A stretch of DNA of 64,000 bases from Ophiostoma sp. CBS 140.51 (taxonomy: Eukaryota; Ascomycota; Sordariomycetes; Ophiostomatales; Ophiostomataceae), in assembly GCA_029298735.1 (NCBI GenBank), contig JANSLP010000032.1, forward strand, positions 1-64,000, read 5' to 3'. Position 1 is the first letter of the stretch. Each line of letters opens with the position of its first letter. A program made the position numbers and the translations under genes. This document shows positions 43,191 to 54,894 of the stretch, in pieces. Under the pieces are notes generated by a model. The model was not told the DNA's origin. It worked only from the letters and a program-made list of their open reading frames with translations, and made no database searches.

Positions 43191-45473
43191 TTATTTGCTC
43201 TTCTTTCCTTGTGGCTTGCCTTTTTGCGCCTTGGCAGGCTTTTGTGTGGTAGCGGCAGCAGCCTTCTCCTTCTTCTCCTTCTTCTCCTTCTTCTCAACAG
43301 CAGGAGCAGCATCTGAGTCGGAGGTGGCGCTCTCCTTGGCGGCCTCCTCAGCCGTCTTCTCGTCGGCTGCCTTCTTCTCCTTCTTGCCGGCGGGCTTGCG
43401 GTCCAGCATATGCGGGTCCAGACCACGGCGACGCATGGCGTTCTTCCGTGCGCGGTCCATGTACTTGCTGTCCTCATCGTCGTCGAAGCCACCGAAACCG
43501 TCGTCCTTGCTCTCGTCGTCGTCGTCGGTCTCGCTAATGGGGGCCTTGTCGCTGGCGCGGGTGGCGTCGCTGTCGTCGCCATTGTTCTCAACATCTGAGT
43601 TGGTAGTAGCAGCGGCCTTGGTGGAGCCACCTTCGGCGCGGACGGCGTTGGCGGGCGTGGGAGCAAACTTCTTGAACTTGGCGACGAAGAAACCGTCGAC
43701 ATTCTGGTGGTGGGGGTAGAAGCGGCGGGTGTGCTTGATGGAGGCGTCAAAGGACTTGCCCATGAAGCTGGTAAAGCCCTCCTTACCGAATGGCAAGCCG
43801 GTCTCGACGAGGCGGACGTTAGGACGGCGCTTGAGGGCGTAGTTGACGACGGCCTCGTTCTCCTCGACAGCGACGGAACAGGTCGAGTAGACAAGGTAGC
43901 CACCGGTCTTGCTAGCGTGGTTGACCGAGTCAATGGCGGATAGCAGCAGCTGCTTCTGGATGTGGGACAGCTGCATGAAATCCTTCTCGGTCTTGTTGGT
44001 CTTGACGCTGGCATCCTTGGCAATGACACCCGTACCCGAACAAGGGGCATCGAGCAGGACACGGTCGAAACCGCCCATGACACGGGGGAAGTCACGGGCA
44101 TCGTAGTTGCAGACAATGACGTTGCGGGCACCCAGACGGTGAATGTTACCAATCAAACCCTTGGAACGAGCCTTGGAGGGATCGTTGGCAAAGACAACAC
44201 CAGTGTTCTTCATCAGGGCAGCCAAGTGTGTGGTCTTGCCACCGGGGGCGGCGGCCATATCGAGAACGCGCTCGTGCTCCTGGGGCGCTAGGGCCATGAC
44301 GGGCAAGAACGAAGAGGCAGCCTGCAGAATGTAGTGACCAGCCAGGTACTCGGGAGTGGCACCGAGGGGCACGTTGGACTCGAAAACCTGCAGACCGACC
44401 TTGCTCCATTTGCCGACGGGCTCGAGAGTGACACCACGGTTGATGAGCGACTGGGCGAGCTCACGACGGTGCGTCTTGAGGGTGTTGGTGCGCAGGACGA
44501 CGGGGCGGGGCGTCTCGTTGGCCTCGAAGAAAGCAAAGGCCTCGCGGGGCGGGAACAGGTGGAATAGCTTGTCGGCAAGGTACTCGGAGTAGCCGTAGTA
44601 GGCGCAAATGTCCTTGATGAGCTGGCCGACGTACTCGGTACGCGAGCGGTCCTTGGCAGCCAGACGAGGCATGTCCTCCAGGACCTGGATGGTCTCGCTA
44701 ATACGGGTCCGCAGCAGCTGCAGATCAGGGGCCAGGTTGGTCTTGGCCTTGCCGCTACCAGCACCAGGCAGACCGTCCTCGCCGCCCTCCTCGTCCTCGC
44801 TCTCGTCAAACATGTTGGTGCCGACGATGTTGGTCTGCAGGGCGCTCTCCTTGAGCTCAGCCTCGGCGGCAGCGTCCTCGCGGGCCTGCTTCTTGTCGAG
44901 CTTCCGCGACAGACCCTCAATGTTGGCGGCCGTTAGCTTCTCCTCAGCATCCGACTCGCCCTCGTCGTCGGAAAAGACGAAGCCGCCCTTGCCGTCGTCC
45001 TCAATGTCCGAGTCCAGCACCTCGTCGTCGTCCAAATCCGAGCCCAAAAAGTCGTCACCAAGCAGAACAGCCTCGTCATCCGAGTCCTCGCCCAGCAGCG
45101 CGCCGCCGGCGCCCTCATCGGAGCCAATGTCCATCTCGTCGTCGTCATCGCTCGAGTCTGGATCGAGGAGCTGCTTCTTCTTCGGTGCGGGAGCAGCGGC
45201 CTTGGTCGACTTTTTCGGGGCTGCAGCTGCCGGTGCAGCTGCTGTGCCGTTTTTCTTCACGCCGTTCTTAGAGCCATTTGTTGCGGCCTTCTTCGCAGGC
45301 TTCTCGTCCTTGGGGTTGTTGTTTCCTCTGCGGCGCTTCGAAGACGGGCTGTCGGCATTTCCTGCGGGCGAGTCGACGGGCAGACCGGCCTTGCGCTTGA
45401 GACGGGCAAAATGTTCTTCGGAGAGTGGCTCGGGCGCGCCCTGCTTCTTGCCGATACGGCGACCGACACCCAT
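43191..45473 (-). CDS. nop2: 25S rRNA (cytosine-C5) methyltransferase Nop2
   Basis: This nucleolar enzyme methylates a cytosine of large-subunit rRNA and is needed for 60S assembly. It is a single exon of 760 aa from the ATG at 45473 (MGVGRRIGKKQG). The N-terminal third is Lys/Ala-rich then strongly acidic (Asp/Glu/Ser tracts), as usual for nucleolar factors. The NOL1/NOP2/Sun domain follows. SAM-binding motif I is VLDMAAAPGGKTTHLA. The motif IV cysteine is in LLDAPCSGTGVI. The catalytic motif VI cysteine is in YSTCSVAVEENEAVV. The stretch RTNTLKTHRRELAQSL is the usual pre-domain block. The tail is Lys/Glu-rich and probably disordered. The frame is open further upstream, but the ATG at 45473 matches the family start. 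Confidence 0.96.
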   Translation of the reverse strand: MGVGRRIGKKQGAPEPLSEEHFARLKRKAGLPVDSPAGNADSPSSKRRRGNNNPKDEKPAKKAATNGSKNGVKKNGTAAAPAAAAPKKSTKAAAPAPKKKQLLDPDSSDDDDEMDIGSDEGAGGALLGEDSDDEAVLLGDDFLGSDLDDDEVLDSDIEDDGKGGFVFSDDEGESDAEEKLTAANIEGLSRKLDKKQAREDAAAEAELKESALQTNIVGTNMFDESEDEEGGEDGLPGAGSGKAKTNLAPDLQLLRTRISETIQVLEDMPRLAAKDRSRTEYVGQLIKDICAYYGYSEYLADKLFHLFPPREAFAFFEANETPRPVVLRTNTLKTHRRELAQSLINRGVTLEPVGKWSKVGLQVFESNVPLGATPEYLAGHYILQAASSFLPVMALAPQEHERVLDMAAAPGGKTTHLAALMKNTGVVFANDPSKARSKGLIGNIHRLGARNVIVCNYDARDFPRVMGGFDRVLLDAPCSGTGVIAKDASVKTNKTEKDFMQLSHIQKQLLLSAIDSVNHASKTGGYLVYSTCSVAVEENEAVVNYALKRRPNVRLVETGLPFGKEGFTSFMGKSFDASIKHTRRFYPHHQNVDGFFVAKFKKFAPTPANAVRAEGGSTKAAATTNSDVENNGDDSDATRASDKAPISETDDDDESKDDGFGGFDDDEDSKYMDRARKNAMRRRGLDPHMLDRKPAGKKEKKAADEKTAEEAAKESATSDSDAAPAVEKKEKKEKKEKAAAATTQKPAKAQKGKPQGKKSK

Positions 45474-45966
45474 TGTGAGAGGTGGGTGGAATGTGGAGGG
45501 AGGGAAGAGAGTTGGGTATATTCGAGAGAAAGGGGGTGGAGGATTGTTGTGTGGAAGAAAAAGAAGGGTCAAAAGAGAAAGAACGTCGCTGCACTTTCCC
45601 TAACAAATCGCAGGTCGTTTTGCTAGTAACGGCAGGTACCCAGGAAAAATGGGATTATCACCGAAACTTTTTTTTTCTTCTCAACACCGACCGATAAGGC
45701 GACCGATAAGGAAGGACCCACTGGCAAAAAAGGTCCCAGCCACCACACCGCCCACCCGCCTAAATGCATTTGACCACTACGACAGTTTTTAGGGGGTTCC
45801 TTCAAGATGTGGGGTCAGTCGCAGTTCGACGCATAGTGCTGTCGTACAGAGGGAAAGAGGGCCACTTGTACTACGCTTGGAATCGCATCACGACTTTTGA
45901 TTGCGCTTCACACGACAAATTTCCTACATACAACACACATACTATCCCTCCACAACCACCGCCACA
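45474..45966. promoter_or_regulatory. Divergent promoter, Nop2 and Get5-like genes
   Basis: 493 bp between outward-facing starts. The Nop2 side is CT-rich in the sense of that gene. A poly-T run lies near 45668, with an imperfect direct repeat CCGATAAGG (45690-45712). No known factor site was identified. Confidence 0.45.
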
Positions 45967-46704
45967 ATGACCGAAGCCCAGTTTGCAAAGGTGTTCCTGG
46001 GGAACCTCGATGGCCGCCCCATCAAGCTCCAGGCCGACTACATTGAGGATCCCAAGAGCTATCCCTCACGGCCGCCGGTAAGTTGTGCCCCCTCTTTGCG
46101 TTGATCCCTGCTTCTCAAAACTCGCTGACGCTCGTGATGTGTGTAGTACACCCTCCCTCGCATGCCCAAGCCGATGAAGAAGCCCGCCGCCGCCCTCGCT
46201 CCTGGTCAGGTCCCCGCCGTCACCGTCTCCATCAAGTCGCTGCACCGCACACAGCCGCTCGACGTCACCCTTTCGAGCCCCGAGTACACGTTTGCGTTAG
46301 CGACAACATCGCTGCTGGACGTGAAGACGGCACTGTCGGAAAAATCGCACGTCCCCGCCGACAAGCTGCGCCTGCTGTACAACAAGAAGCCAGTGACGGA
46401 CAGCAAAGTGTTGAAGGACCTGGTGACTGGGGATGAGACGGAGGTTAAGCTGGGTGTGATGGTGTCTGGAGGAGCCGAGACTGTGGCAGCAGCTGAGGCG
46501 GCGGCGGCACAATCGAAGTCGGCGGCAGCCACACCAGCAGCAACTACACCCGCAGCGACAGCAGAACCGACGGCTGTGGTGGCCGAGAGCGAGGCGTTCT
46601 GGAACGATCTGCGCGGATTCTTGGTGAAGCGGACAGGGAGCAAGACACAGGCGGATGAGCTGTTTAGTTTGTTCCTGCGGTCGTGGGAAGAGCGGATGAT
46701 ATAA
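45967..46704 (+). CDS. Ubiquitin-like domain protein (Get5/Mdy2-like)
   Basis: Exons 45967-46077 and 46147-46704 (donor GTAAGT, acceptor TGTAG, phase 0) give 222 aa. A ubiquitin-fold segment lies at about residues 54-135: VTVSIKSLHRTQPLDVTLS, then TSLLDVKTALSEKSHVPADKLRLLYNKKPV, which matches the ubiquitin beta-grasp and 'KLRLLY.KKP' hydrophobic patch. An Ala/Thr-rich linker leads to a C-terminal helical region (AFWNDLRGFLVKRTGSKTQADELFSLF) that could be the dimer domain. This layout fits Get5/Mdy2, which with Get4 and Sgt2 passes tail-anchored membrane proteins to Get3. The ubiquitin fold is well supported; the Get5 identity is moderately sure. Confidence 0.82.
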
Positions 46705-47260
46705 GGAAAAGGGGAGGAGGGCTAGACCTTAATACAATGTAATATGTTTAGACGAGAGCGAGAGCCTCAGCGTTTGAAAGCAATTAATGAGTTACAAGTA
46801 CACATGATAAGGCATAAACATTGTTAGGTTTGTCGACTACGAACATGGAGAAAGCAATTCATCCCATTGCACAGGGAGTCTATATTGTCCAGAGGTACGA
46901 ACTCCGTCTTTGGTTCATTTCATGTCTCTTTCTTCTGCTTTGCTGCTATAAAAAAGAAAAACAAGCAAAAAAAGTGTTCATCATCACACTGCCTCCTTCC
47001 CCCTGATTCATTGATATCGTCTTTCTACTGCTCATCGGGCTCCACCAAACAGCCCTTTCCAACTCTTCCTTTGCTGATTGGCTCCAGGTATTTTTGGGCG
47101 CCACCCATATGTAAGTATAGCGATGTGGTTGTGGTGGATGGATGTGAAGCGGATGCGGGCGGTAGTAGCTTTTTTGGTAGTGAGGTTATAAGGTTTTCAT
47201 TGTCATTGTTTAGGATTTGAAAATTTGAGTTTGTAGAGGTTTTGTGTCTGTACACAACGC
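46705..47260. other. Convergent intergenic region, Get5-like and cofilin
   Basis: About 560 bp of AT-rich spacer between two converging genes, with no supported coding frame. It probably holds both 3' UTRs. Confidence 0.6.
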
Positions 47261-48169
47261 TTAAGCCTGGCCCTTGCTGACGGTCTTGAGGACGGTCTCG
47301 TACTCAATGTCGTCACTGTCGTTTGCCTGGATCTCGGTGGCGATACCTGTCAGGGCGCGGCGCAGAGCCTCCTTGGAAGAGGCGTAGACCATCTTAGCCA
47401 TGATCGGGGCATCATCGGGGGACCAGGCAATGAAGGTCAGCTTGTTCCTAGGAGGTTGTTAGTGGCGGTCGCAACAGTGTGAGCGTATGGGGTAGAGGAA
47501 AAACATACCGGGTACCCTCGCCAGAGGCCAGCTCGTACTCAAAGTCGTAGACGGCGTATCTGGGGCCCTTGCCCTCACCCTGTAGTTGGAGGTTTGTCAA
47601 TAAATCGGTCGAGTTGGATAATCTTATAGCATATCGCGGGTCAAACGCACAGTTCTGGTCTTGGTGGTGGCGTTGATGAGCTGGTTGCGGAAGACCTCCC
47701 AGTCACCCTCGGTGGAGGCGTTCTCGATGACAATCTCGGAGTTGTTGTCGCTCAGCTTGTAGATGATGTACTTGTACTTCTTGTTGAGCTTGAGCTCGTT
47801 GTAGGCAGTAACGCACTCCTGGGAGGCGGAAGCACTGGAAAACGATTGCGTTAGTAGGCGTTCGGTCGTGTGGACAATGGCAGGTTTGGCATCGATGCGA
47901 CTCGGGCAGGACAGGATGCGCGGCGGTCAGGGCCGGTGGCCAATGCGTCGGTCAAGATGCGCGGCGATGCGCCGCATTAATGCACCAAAGCGCCGACTCG
48001 CCGCGATCCCATCCACTGCCTATCGGCACCTTGTGTTTGGTTTCGAAGCTTACCCAGATTGAGACTACATGGCATACGAGTTAGTAATGAACATTCACCA
48101 AGATCGGCAGGTCGGAGCGTCACGATAAGGGGTCTGAATGGCACACGAGCAAAGTTGATGACGTACCAT
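47261..48169 (-). CDS. Cofilin (ADF family actin-severing protein)
   Basis: Cofilin severs and depolymerises actin filaments and drives patch and cable turnover in the cytoplasm. Five exons are needed: 48167-48169 (the ATG alone), 48054-48064 (11 nt), 47651-47834, 47509-47579 and 47261-47447. The sum is 456 nt, or 151 aa. The product starts MSQSGASASQECVTAYNELKL. Next come YKYIIYKLSDNNSEIVIE, GPRYAVYDFEYELASGEGTRNK and LTFIAWSPDDAPIMAKMVYASSKE, with the long actin-binding helix between SPDD and ALRRAL. Ser2 and Ser4 lie at the position of the regulatory N-terminal Ser. All introns have GT-AG ends, and the frame closes only with this exon set. No single unspliced frame of any length covers the gene, so it is easily missed. 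Confidence 0.95.
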
Positions 48170-50296
48170 TGTGTGTTGTTGGGGGTTGTGAGGAAGAGGG
48201 AGAAGAAGAAGCAAACGATTGTCTATTAATAAAAGCGGCAGTTAGTACAAACAGCTTGACTTAGGAAAGGCGACAAAAGCAGCGGCTGGAAACATCGTGG
48301 CCGAGCTTGGTGTGATGATGGTGCAGATGGGATGGACAGCTGTTCTTGCCGGCGCCGCTAATTCGATGCCCCTCTCTTGTTTCGCTGCGATATAAAAGGG
48401 ACGGATACGGGCTCAGGTCCAGAAATCCATTTCGTCTACTCTTTGCAAAGCTCGCTTTCGAAAGCTTCGATCGGCCGAGCTATCGCGATGACAAAAAGTT
48501 TGACAGCTTCGAGGTCGAGGAAAAGGCGGCGATGACGATGAAAGTTGTTGCGAAAAAGGGGGCATAGAGAAAGAGGGGCGCCGGGCGGGCGCTGTGCGCG
48601 GGGTTTGAGAGAGAAAGATGTTGCGGAAACGGTTCGCAGGCAAAAACATACCAGCAAAAAAGCTCGAGGTTCGACGAGTTGGTGATTGAACAAGAAAAGA
48701 TGCGGGTTGGTGAAAAAAACAAGGGAAAGGAAAAGAAGAAATAAGAAAAAGGAAGGGAAAGGGGAGAGGAGAGGAAGGAGAAGGAAGGAGAGAGAGAGGG
48801 AAAAGCGGCGGAGTAAGAGGGCAAGCGAGAGCGAATGAGCGGAGGTAGGAACGAGGAGGGGGGAAGGTACAACTGGTGCTGGACTGGCGGCGCTGCTTCT
48901 TGTGAATAGTGGGGGTGTTTTTTGGGTACGCTTTTCGCTGCTGACGACAAGGGGAAAGCAAGGCACAGCAAGATGGGAAAGCGCAACGGTTCAGACTGAG
49001 AGAGAAAGAGAGGGGCTCTTTTGCTGTTGCCTTTCTCGTGGTCCCTGTGTGGTGTGTGGGCAGTTGCGAATACAGCTGTAGAGTGCACTGTGGCGGGGTT
49101 GCCCAGGAGATGGGCAGGAGCGAGGGGAAACAATTGGTATCAGTGGTGTGTGTGCCCTGGGCCGCCCGGGCTGTTCGAACCTATCTCTGAGCTCTCTCTG
49201 GGAGCTTGGTAATTACTCCGTGCGCATGGTCTTGCCAACAGCCTTACCTGCGCACTGTGCCACTTTGTAACTGTTATTTCTGGTGCCTGTTGTTCAACTG
49301 CTGTCAATTCAAGGCACGCCCACACTAAAAATTTCAATTCAGGCACCACTGTTTCCAACATCTATTCCAACATCTGTTTGATTCCTCAAGAACAGACAAC
49401 CAAGGCAGCAATGAAATTGCAAAGACATATATAATTTTTTGTTGCCCAAACAGGGAACTCTGTTTTATCAATCCCATTTCTCTCATATGGCATCATCGTA
49501 TTGCCAAATTATCATTTAAGGCAGACACATTGTTCTCTTTGGTCTTTGCTGCGCTGCTCGCATTTTCTAGCTGTTTTGGACGTTCTCTATTGTCCCGGCA
49601 GGCGGCGGCTGTGGATGGGGTAGCTGCTGTAATACACTGTGTACACAAGTACTGGACGGGCTGGAAGTCAGGCTGTGCCCAAAATGATAGCCCGTCAACA
49701 AATACAGAGTTAGATACAATTATACAATGATCCAATACGTCGTATGAGGCAGGCAGACAAGTTCCTTTGTTTTGAAACTTCTTGTTAGGCAGACATTGTT
49801 TGGGCATCGAGCACATGTCAGATAAGGCATCGTCACTTTCAGATATGGTAATATCACTTGGCGGCCTTCGGTTTTATCATGTTTTTATTCTGGTTCTATA
49901 TGGCAAGCTCTTTTGTAGTTGTGACAATGGAGAGAGTGAGAGTGAGAGAGGTGCTACAAGCTATAGGATGAATATCAGATGAGGAGATGAGAAGATGGCA
50001 GAGAGGAGAGTTCTTTTGTACAAAAAAAAAGGCAAACCCAGAAACAAGAAAGCGACGAAAAATAAAGATAGGTCATACACATAAAAAGCCCTGAAAAAAA
50101 ATGACAGGTAAAAATCAAACTCCAAAAAATGGCTCCTCCTTTTTTTTGTCACACAGTAAAGTCGTAGTAGTATACGCCCTCCGTATACACACACCACACC
50201 ACCCTTCAAGCAACAACCATCGTTTTTTGTTCATATTCTTTCGTATTTTTTTTCTTCGTTTAAAACTTTGTTTTCGTTTGGCTGGTAGCAAGCTTC
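48170..50296. other. Intergenic region between cofilin and Hsp60
   Basis: 2.1 kb. The part next to cofilin (48500-48900) is almost pure purine on the plus strand, meaning a CT-rich leader or promoter for the minus-strand cofilin gene. The part near 50000-50250 is AT-rich and probably Hsp60 3' UTR. Long frames in the purine tract are low-complexity and have no recognisable product. Confidence 0.55.
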
Positions 50297-51434
50297 TTAC
50301 ATCATGCCGCCCATGCCGCCCATGCCACCCATACCGCCCATGCCGCCCATACCACCCATGGCGGCGGCGGGGCCCTTCTCCTCAGGGGCGTCGACAATGG
50401 CGACCTCGGTGGTACCGAGCAGCGAGGCAACGCCGGAGGCGTCAATCAGACCAGTGCGGACAACCTTGAAGGGGTCAAGGATACCAGCTTGGATCATGTC
50501 GACGTACTCGCCCTTGGAGCTGTCGAAGCCCTTGTTGAAGTCGGTGCCGAACTCGTCGAGCAGCTTGCCGACGATGACGGAGCCCTCAAGACCGGCGTTC
50601 TCGACAATGGTGCGAGCGGGGCGGGTGATGGCGTTCTTGACAATCTGGATACCGAGCTGCTGGTCAAAGTTGGCAGGCTTCAGGTCGTTCAGGGCCTGGC
50701 TGGCAGCCTTGATCAGGGCAGTACCACCGCCGGGCAGGATACCCTCCTCGACGGCAGCGCGGGTGGCGTTGAGCGCATCGACGAAGCGGTCCTTCTTCTC
50801 GCCGACCTCGACCTCGGACGAGCCACCGACGCGGACGACGGCAACACCGCCGGACAGCTTCGCCAGACGCTCCTGCAGCTTCTCCTTCTCGTACTCGGTG
50901 GTGGTGGGGTCGTTCATGACGCCGCGGATCTGCTCGCAGCGCTGGGTGATCATGTCCTTGGAACCGTCGCCGTTGAGCATGATGGTGTCCTCCTTGGTGA
51001 TGGTGATGGAGCCGACGGAGCCGAGCATGTCGGGGGTGGCCTTCTCGAGCTTGACGTCGAGCTCGTCGGTGAAGACGGTGCCGTTGCTCAGGATGGCAAT
51101 GTCGCCCAGGATGGACTTGCGGTTGTCACCGAAGCCGGGGGCCTTGACGGCAGCGACCTGCAGCTGGCCGCGGAGCTTGTTCAGGATGCAGACGGCCAGA
51201 GCCTCGCCCTCAATGTCCTCGGCAATGATGACGAGGGGACGGCGCTGCTGGGTGGAGATCTCGAGGGCGGGGATGATGTCCTGGACAGCCGAGATCTTCT
51301 TCTCGGACAGCAGGATCAGGGGCTTCTCGAACTCGACCTTCTGGGACTTGGCATCGGTGATAAAGTAGGGGGAGACAAAGCCGCGGTCGAAGCGCATGCC
51401 CTCAGTGACCTCGAGTTCGTCGTTGACAGTCTTG

Positions 51435-51471
<37 letters not shown>

Positions 51472-51626
51472 TCTCCATGGCGCTGGCGAGCATGGCGCCG
51501 ATGTGGGTGTCACCGTTGGCAGAGATGGTGGCGACCTGGGCAACCTCGGCGGAGGTGGTGATGTCGCGCTTGTGCTTCTGGAGGAACTCGACGACAGCGT
51601 TGACACCGGCCTGGATACCGCGGCGC

Positions 51627-51661
<35 letters not shown>

Positions 51662-52066
51662 GACGGTCTCGGAGAAGATGGAGCGGGCGAGGACAGTGGC
51701 GGTGGTGGTGCCGTCACCGGCGACCTCGTTGGTCTTGGAGGCGACGTCCATGATCAGCTTGGCGCCGAGGTTCTCGAACTTGTCCTTGAGGGTGATGGCG
51801 CGGGCGACGGTGACACCGTCCTTGGTGATCTTGGGGGCGCCGAAGCTGGACTCGATCAGGACGTTGCGGCCCTTGGGGCCCAGAGTAACGGCAACAGCCT
51901 TGGCCAGGGTCTCGGCACCGGCCAGGAGAGCAGCACGGCCCTCGACGCCGAACTTGAGGTCCTTGTGGGCGAAACGGCGCTGGGTCAGGTTGAGGCCGGT
52001 GGTGGTCGAGGTACGCAGGCCCGAGAGCGCCGAGGCTCTTGCCCGCGAGGTCATTGCACGCTGCAT
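50297..52066 (-). CDS. hsp60: Mitochondrial chaperonin Hsp60
   Basis: Hsp60 forms the GroEL-type folding chamber of the mitochondrial matrix and uses ATP. It is a single exon of 589 aa from the ATG at 52066. The presequence is basic (MQRAMTSRARASALSG, up to about residue 32). The mature part starts at KDLKFGVEGRAALLAG. ATP-site motifs are VAVTLGPKGRNV and GDGTTTATVLARSI. The signature AAVEEGILPGGGTALIKA lies in the C-terminal equatorial domain. The tail ends with GGM repeats, the flexible cavity tail of group I chaperonins. The frame is open upstream to about 52402, but that leader is Phe/Leu/Ser-rich translation of a CT-rich 5' UTR, so I reject the longer form. Confidence 0.98.
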
Positions 52067-54894
52067 GGTTGTGTGTGGAGGGGGGAGGTTGGAAGAAGAT
52101 TGGAGACGAAAAATGACAAGAGGGAGAAATCGACAAGTCAATGACGAATTGTCTCGAAGTGGTCTTGAGGAGAAAAGATGGAGAAGAAGGGAAGGAAGGG
52201 AAGAAGAGAGGAAGAGAAGCAAGAGGAAGGAAAGAGCGAAGGAGAGGAAGTCGAAAGAAACGCCGTCTGGTGGTGAAAAATTCTGGAGAAGCTCTTGACT
52301 GATGGTTCCTCCGCAAGGAAGGCGAGACCGCCGAGACACAGGAAAAAAAAAGTAAAAAAGTGAGAAAGCTGTGCCGTCATTGGGCAGTTGTGACTGGTCC
52401 AAGCTTGTTTGGGTTTAGCGCACTGGCCGCCCCAGCCCACAGGGCCTGCCAGCACCTACGGTACACTCACCGCGGCCTTCTATCCAGTTCTATGGGGTCC
52501 ACTTTTGGCGCTCGATGGCTCTTTCTCTGTGTGGTTTTGTGTGAGTGTGGCCACTGGGGGAGGGAAAGTGCAGCACTGTTCTGCGTCTTTTCGGCTGTTT
52601 CCTGTGCGACTTACAAGCAAATAGCCGATGCCGCCGTAGACCCTCGTTCCTTCTTTCCTCCCAGACTTCGTCACCTCTTTCCCTCATTGTTACTTTTCTC
52701 CGCACGTAGCTATCGCCTCCAATTGAGAAGGCTCGGGCATCACTTGCCCGGATTGGCTATTCGAACGTCAACTCTTGGGGGAAGTTGATGTTCGGGCTGT
52801 AAAGGTCAAATTGTACCAGTGATCATCATTTCTTTGAAGAAAACGGTCCTAGCCACCAGCTGTGACTCTTAAGACGACTTTTGAACACCCTCAAAGCTTA
52901 CCCCGGCTTTCTTCTCCGACTATCTTCTCAGTAGTGCCAAGACTGGAGATCTCGGCTCAAAGAAGTTGCACTGATTTGGCGTCTTGATAAGCAGCATCGA
53001 TAACGATAAAAATGATAGAGCACAGACAACGCAAAAAATGTCACGACAATAATTCTTGAGTGCTCTCCTTGTATGTTTTCATTTCGGTTCAATTGAAAGG
53101 TGACTTTTATTAGTACCTCATAGAATACATACAATTGTCTCCAGGATGTGCTTGTCTTTGAATGGGTCGCTCTTTCCTCAGTGATGCCGCCGGTGGGAGA
53201 AACTTGCGCATTCTGGTAGCGTCCACTAAGTTATAGCGCTTGCCAACTGTATCTCACTGTAATCCGCTAACAAGCGCTGTAATACCCTGTAGACGGCCAC
53301 AAGCATCACGACATCGTGAGAATCACATTTTGGGAGTCACATGCACATTTTGTTTGATTTTCATTGGCCTGTTGGTGAACAAATATATTCGCAAAGTATG
53401 CAAGTGGGTTGCGCCATGTATCTATAGATCTTTCCACAAGTTCAATTATTCTTCTCCCTTCTCTGCCTGCTCTCGATTGCCTCCGAAAAAGCAAGATTTG
53501 AAGCTGAGTAGAAAAACTAGAAAAGAGAAGGGGCTGATCTTAAAATAACAAGCATATAAAAAAAAATCTAACAAAGCGTGCGTTGAATCGCCGCTGACCA
53601 CTTCCACTTTCAAACTCTCCATCTCTCAAATCTTCAAACTTTCAAACTCCCCTCCTCCCACCATATTTTCCTCTTCAACCTTCCATCTTCTCTTTCTCTC
53701 CTTTTGAGTGTATGGTACAGTGTATCGTAACAAAGCACATCCTCGTGCAGTAAATCATTCTTGTACTCCTCTTGCGCCGTAATAAAAGCAGTCTTGCTCA
53801 GATCAATCATCCGCTCACCGTGATGAAGATGCTTGTGTAAACTCCTTGTAGTGTAAAAATCCTCAGATCTTTATCCGCCGACGCCATGATGATGCAATGT
53901 TTGTTGTGCGTTGTGTTGATCGTGAGATCCAGCTTCTTTCGTGATATTCGTTTTTCATTCTTCATTCTTCGTTCTTCGTTGTTCGTGGCATGCTTGGTCC
54001 CAGACCAGTTTGCCTGTTAGTGATGATGAGTGAGCCGGTGAGCCGGTGAGTGGATGATGTGGCGATTTTCCCGAAGGCCGTGTTCCCTTTTTTCTCATTT
54101 TCTGTTTTGAGCTTTTTTTTATGTTGTTGTTTGTTTGGTGGAAAGAAAGCAGAAAATGGCAATGATGGTGTGGGTACTCCAGCTCGCTCGTCCCAAGAGA
54201 GAAAATGTGAAGAACAGATCGAGGAAAAGAGAAGAGCAGATCGAAAAATAAGAAGTGTGAAGCAGGACCAAAGAATAAAAGCGGTGATAAAAAGCAGGCA
54301 AAGTAAAAGCGACAAGCAAACAAGCTAGATAAAATGAATGTGGGAGAAGGCAAACAAGGATAAGTGGAAGAGTGGATGGCGCCATGATAATTGGATGAGA
54401 CAAAAAAGAAGGAAAGCCGACACCAAAAGTGACCCGTGAGAAATAATATTGAAAAGGAGCGAAGAGATTGCCCTTTTTGTGACGGGTGCGTGTTGTCAAT
54501 TGGTGTGCCCATTGCTTGTCGTGTGTTGGTAAGAGTGCTCAAAGGAACGCCGGAGCACTATGTAGTTAGTAGAGGTTAGACGCCGATTATTGTAAGCCGA
54601 TGGATAATAAAGAAATGGAGTCGCTGGCTACAAAGAACAAGGATAAAAATAAGGGGGAAAAGGTATCAATCTGAGAAGGGGCAATTTGTCGCAAAAAAGA
54701 TGTAAGGCAGAACAAACGCAAATCGAAATGCGTGAAAAGATGGGATCGAAAGGGCGCAGAAACGTGAGACAGATGTGAAAAAAAGTAAAGGCGACTTGTC
54801 AAAAGCACAAAATGGCGAGTTAATTGATGCGAGAACGGCCAAAAAGACGACGACCGGGGCTAGGCCAAAACGATGCGGTGGGCAAGTGTTGAGA
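52067..54894. other. 2.8-kb intergenic region upstream of Hsp60
   Basis: Next to Hsp60 (52080-52290) the plus strand is purine-rich, consistent with a CT-rich Hsp60 leader. The rest is mixed and AT-rich, with a CT-rich stretch at 53590-53710 and imperfect 'cattcttc/gttcttc' repeats at 53955-53985. No coding frame is supported. Heat-shock elements were not looked for systematically. Confidence 0.5.

Noticed and set aside
43130..44152. 340-codon minus-strand frame overlapping Nop2
   Set aside because: It is a Ser/Thr/Arg/Pro-rich shadow in another frame of the same strand as Nop2, whose own frame has all family motifs.
48413..49133. Overlapping minus-strand frames upstream of cofilin
   Set aside because: They translate a CT-rich leader to Phe/Leu/Ser/Pro runs in two frames at once, which is typical of low-complexity DNA and not of genes.
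50489..52144. 551-codon plus-strand open frame opposite Hsp60
   Set aside because: It is exactly antisense to a certain chaperonin gene. It is open because of the third-position G/C bias of that gene, and its Gly/Asp/Leu-rich product resembles nothing.
51900..52402. N-terminally extended Hsp60 of 701 residues
   Set aside because: The extra 112 residues are translated CT-rich leader. The ATG at 52066 starts a standard mitochondrial presequence.
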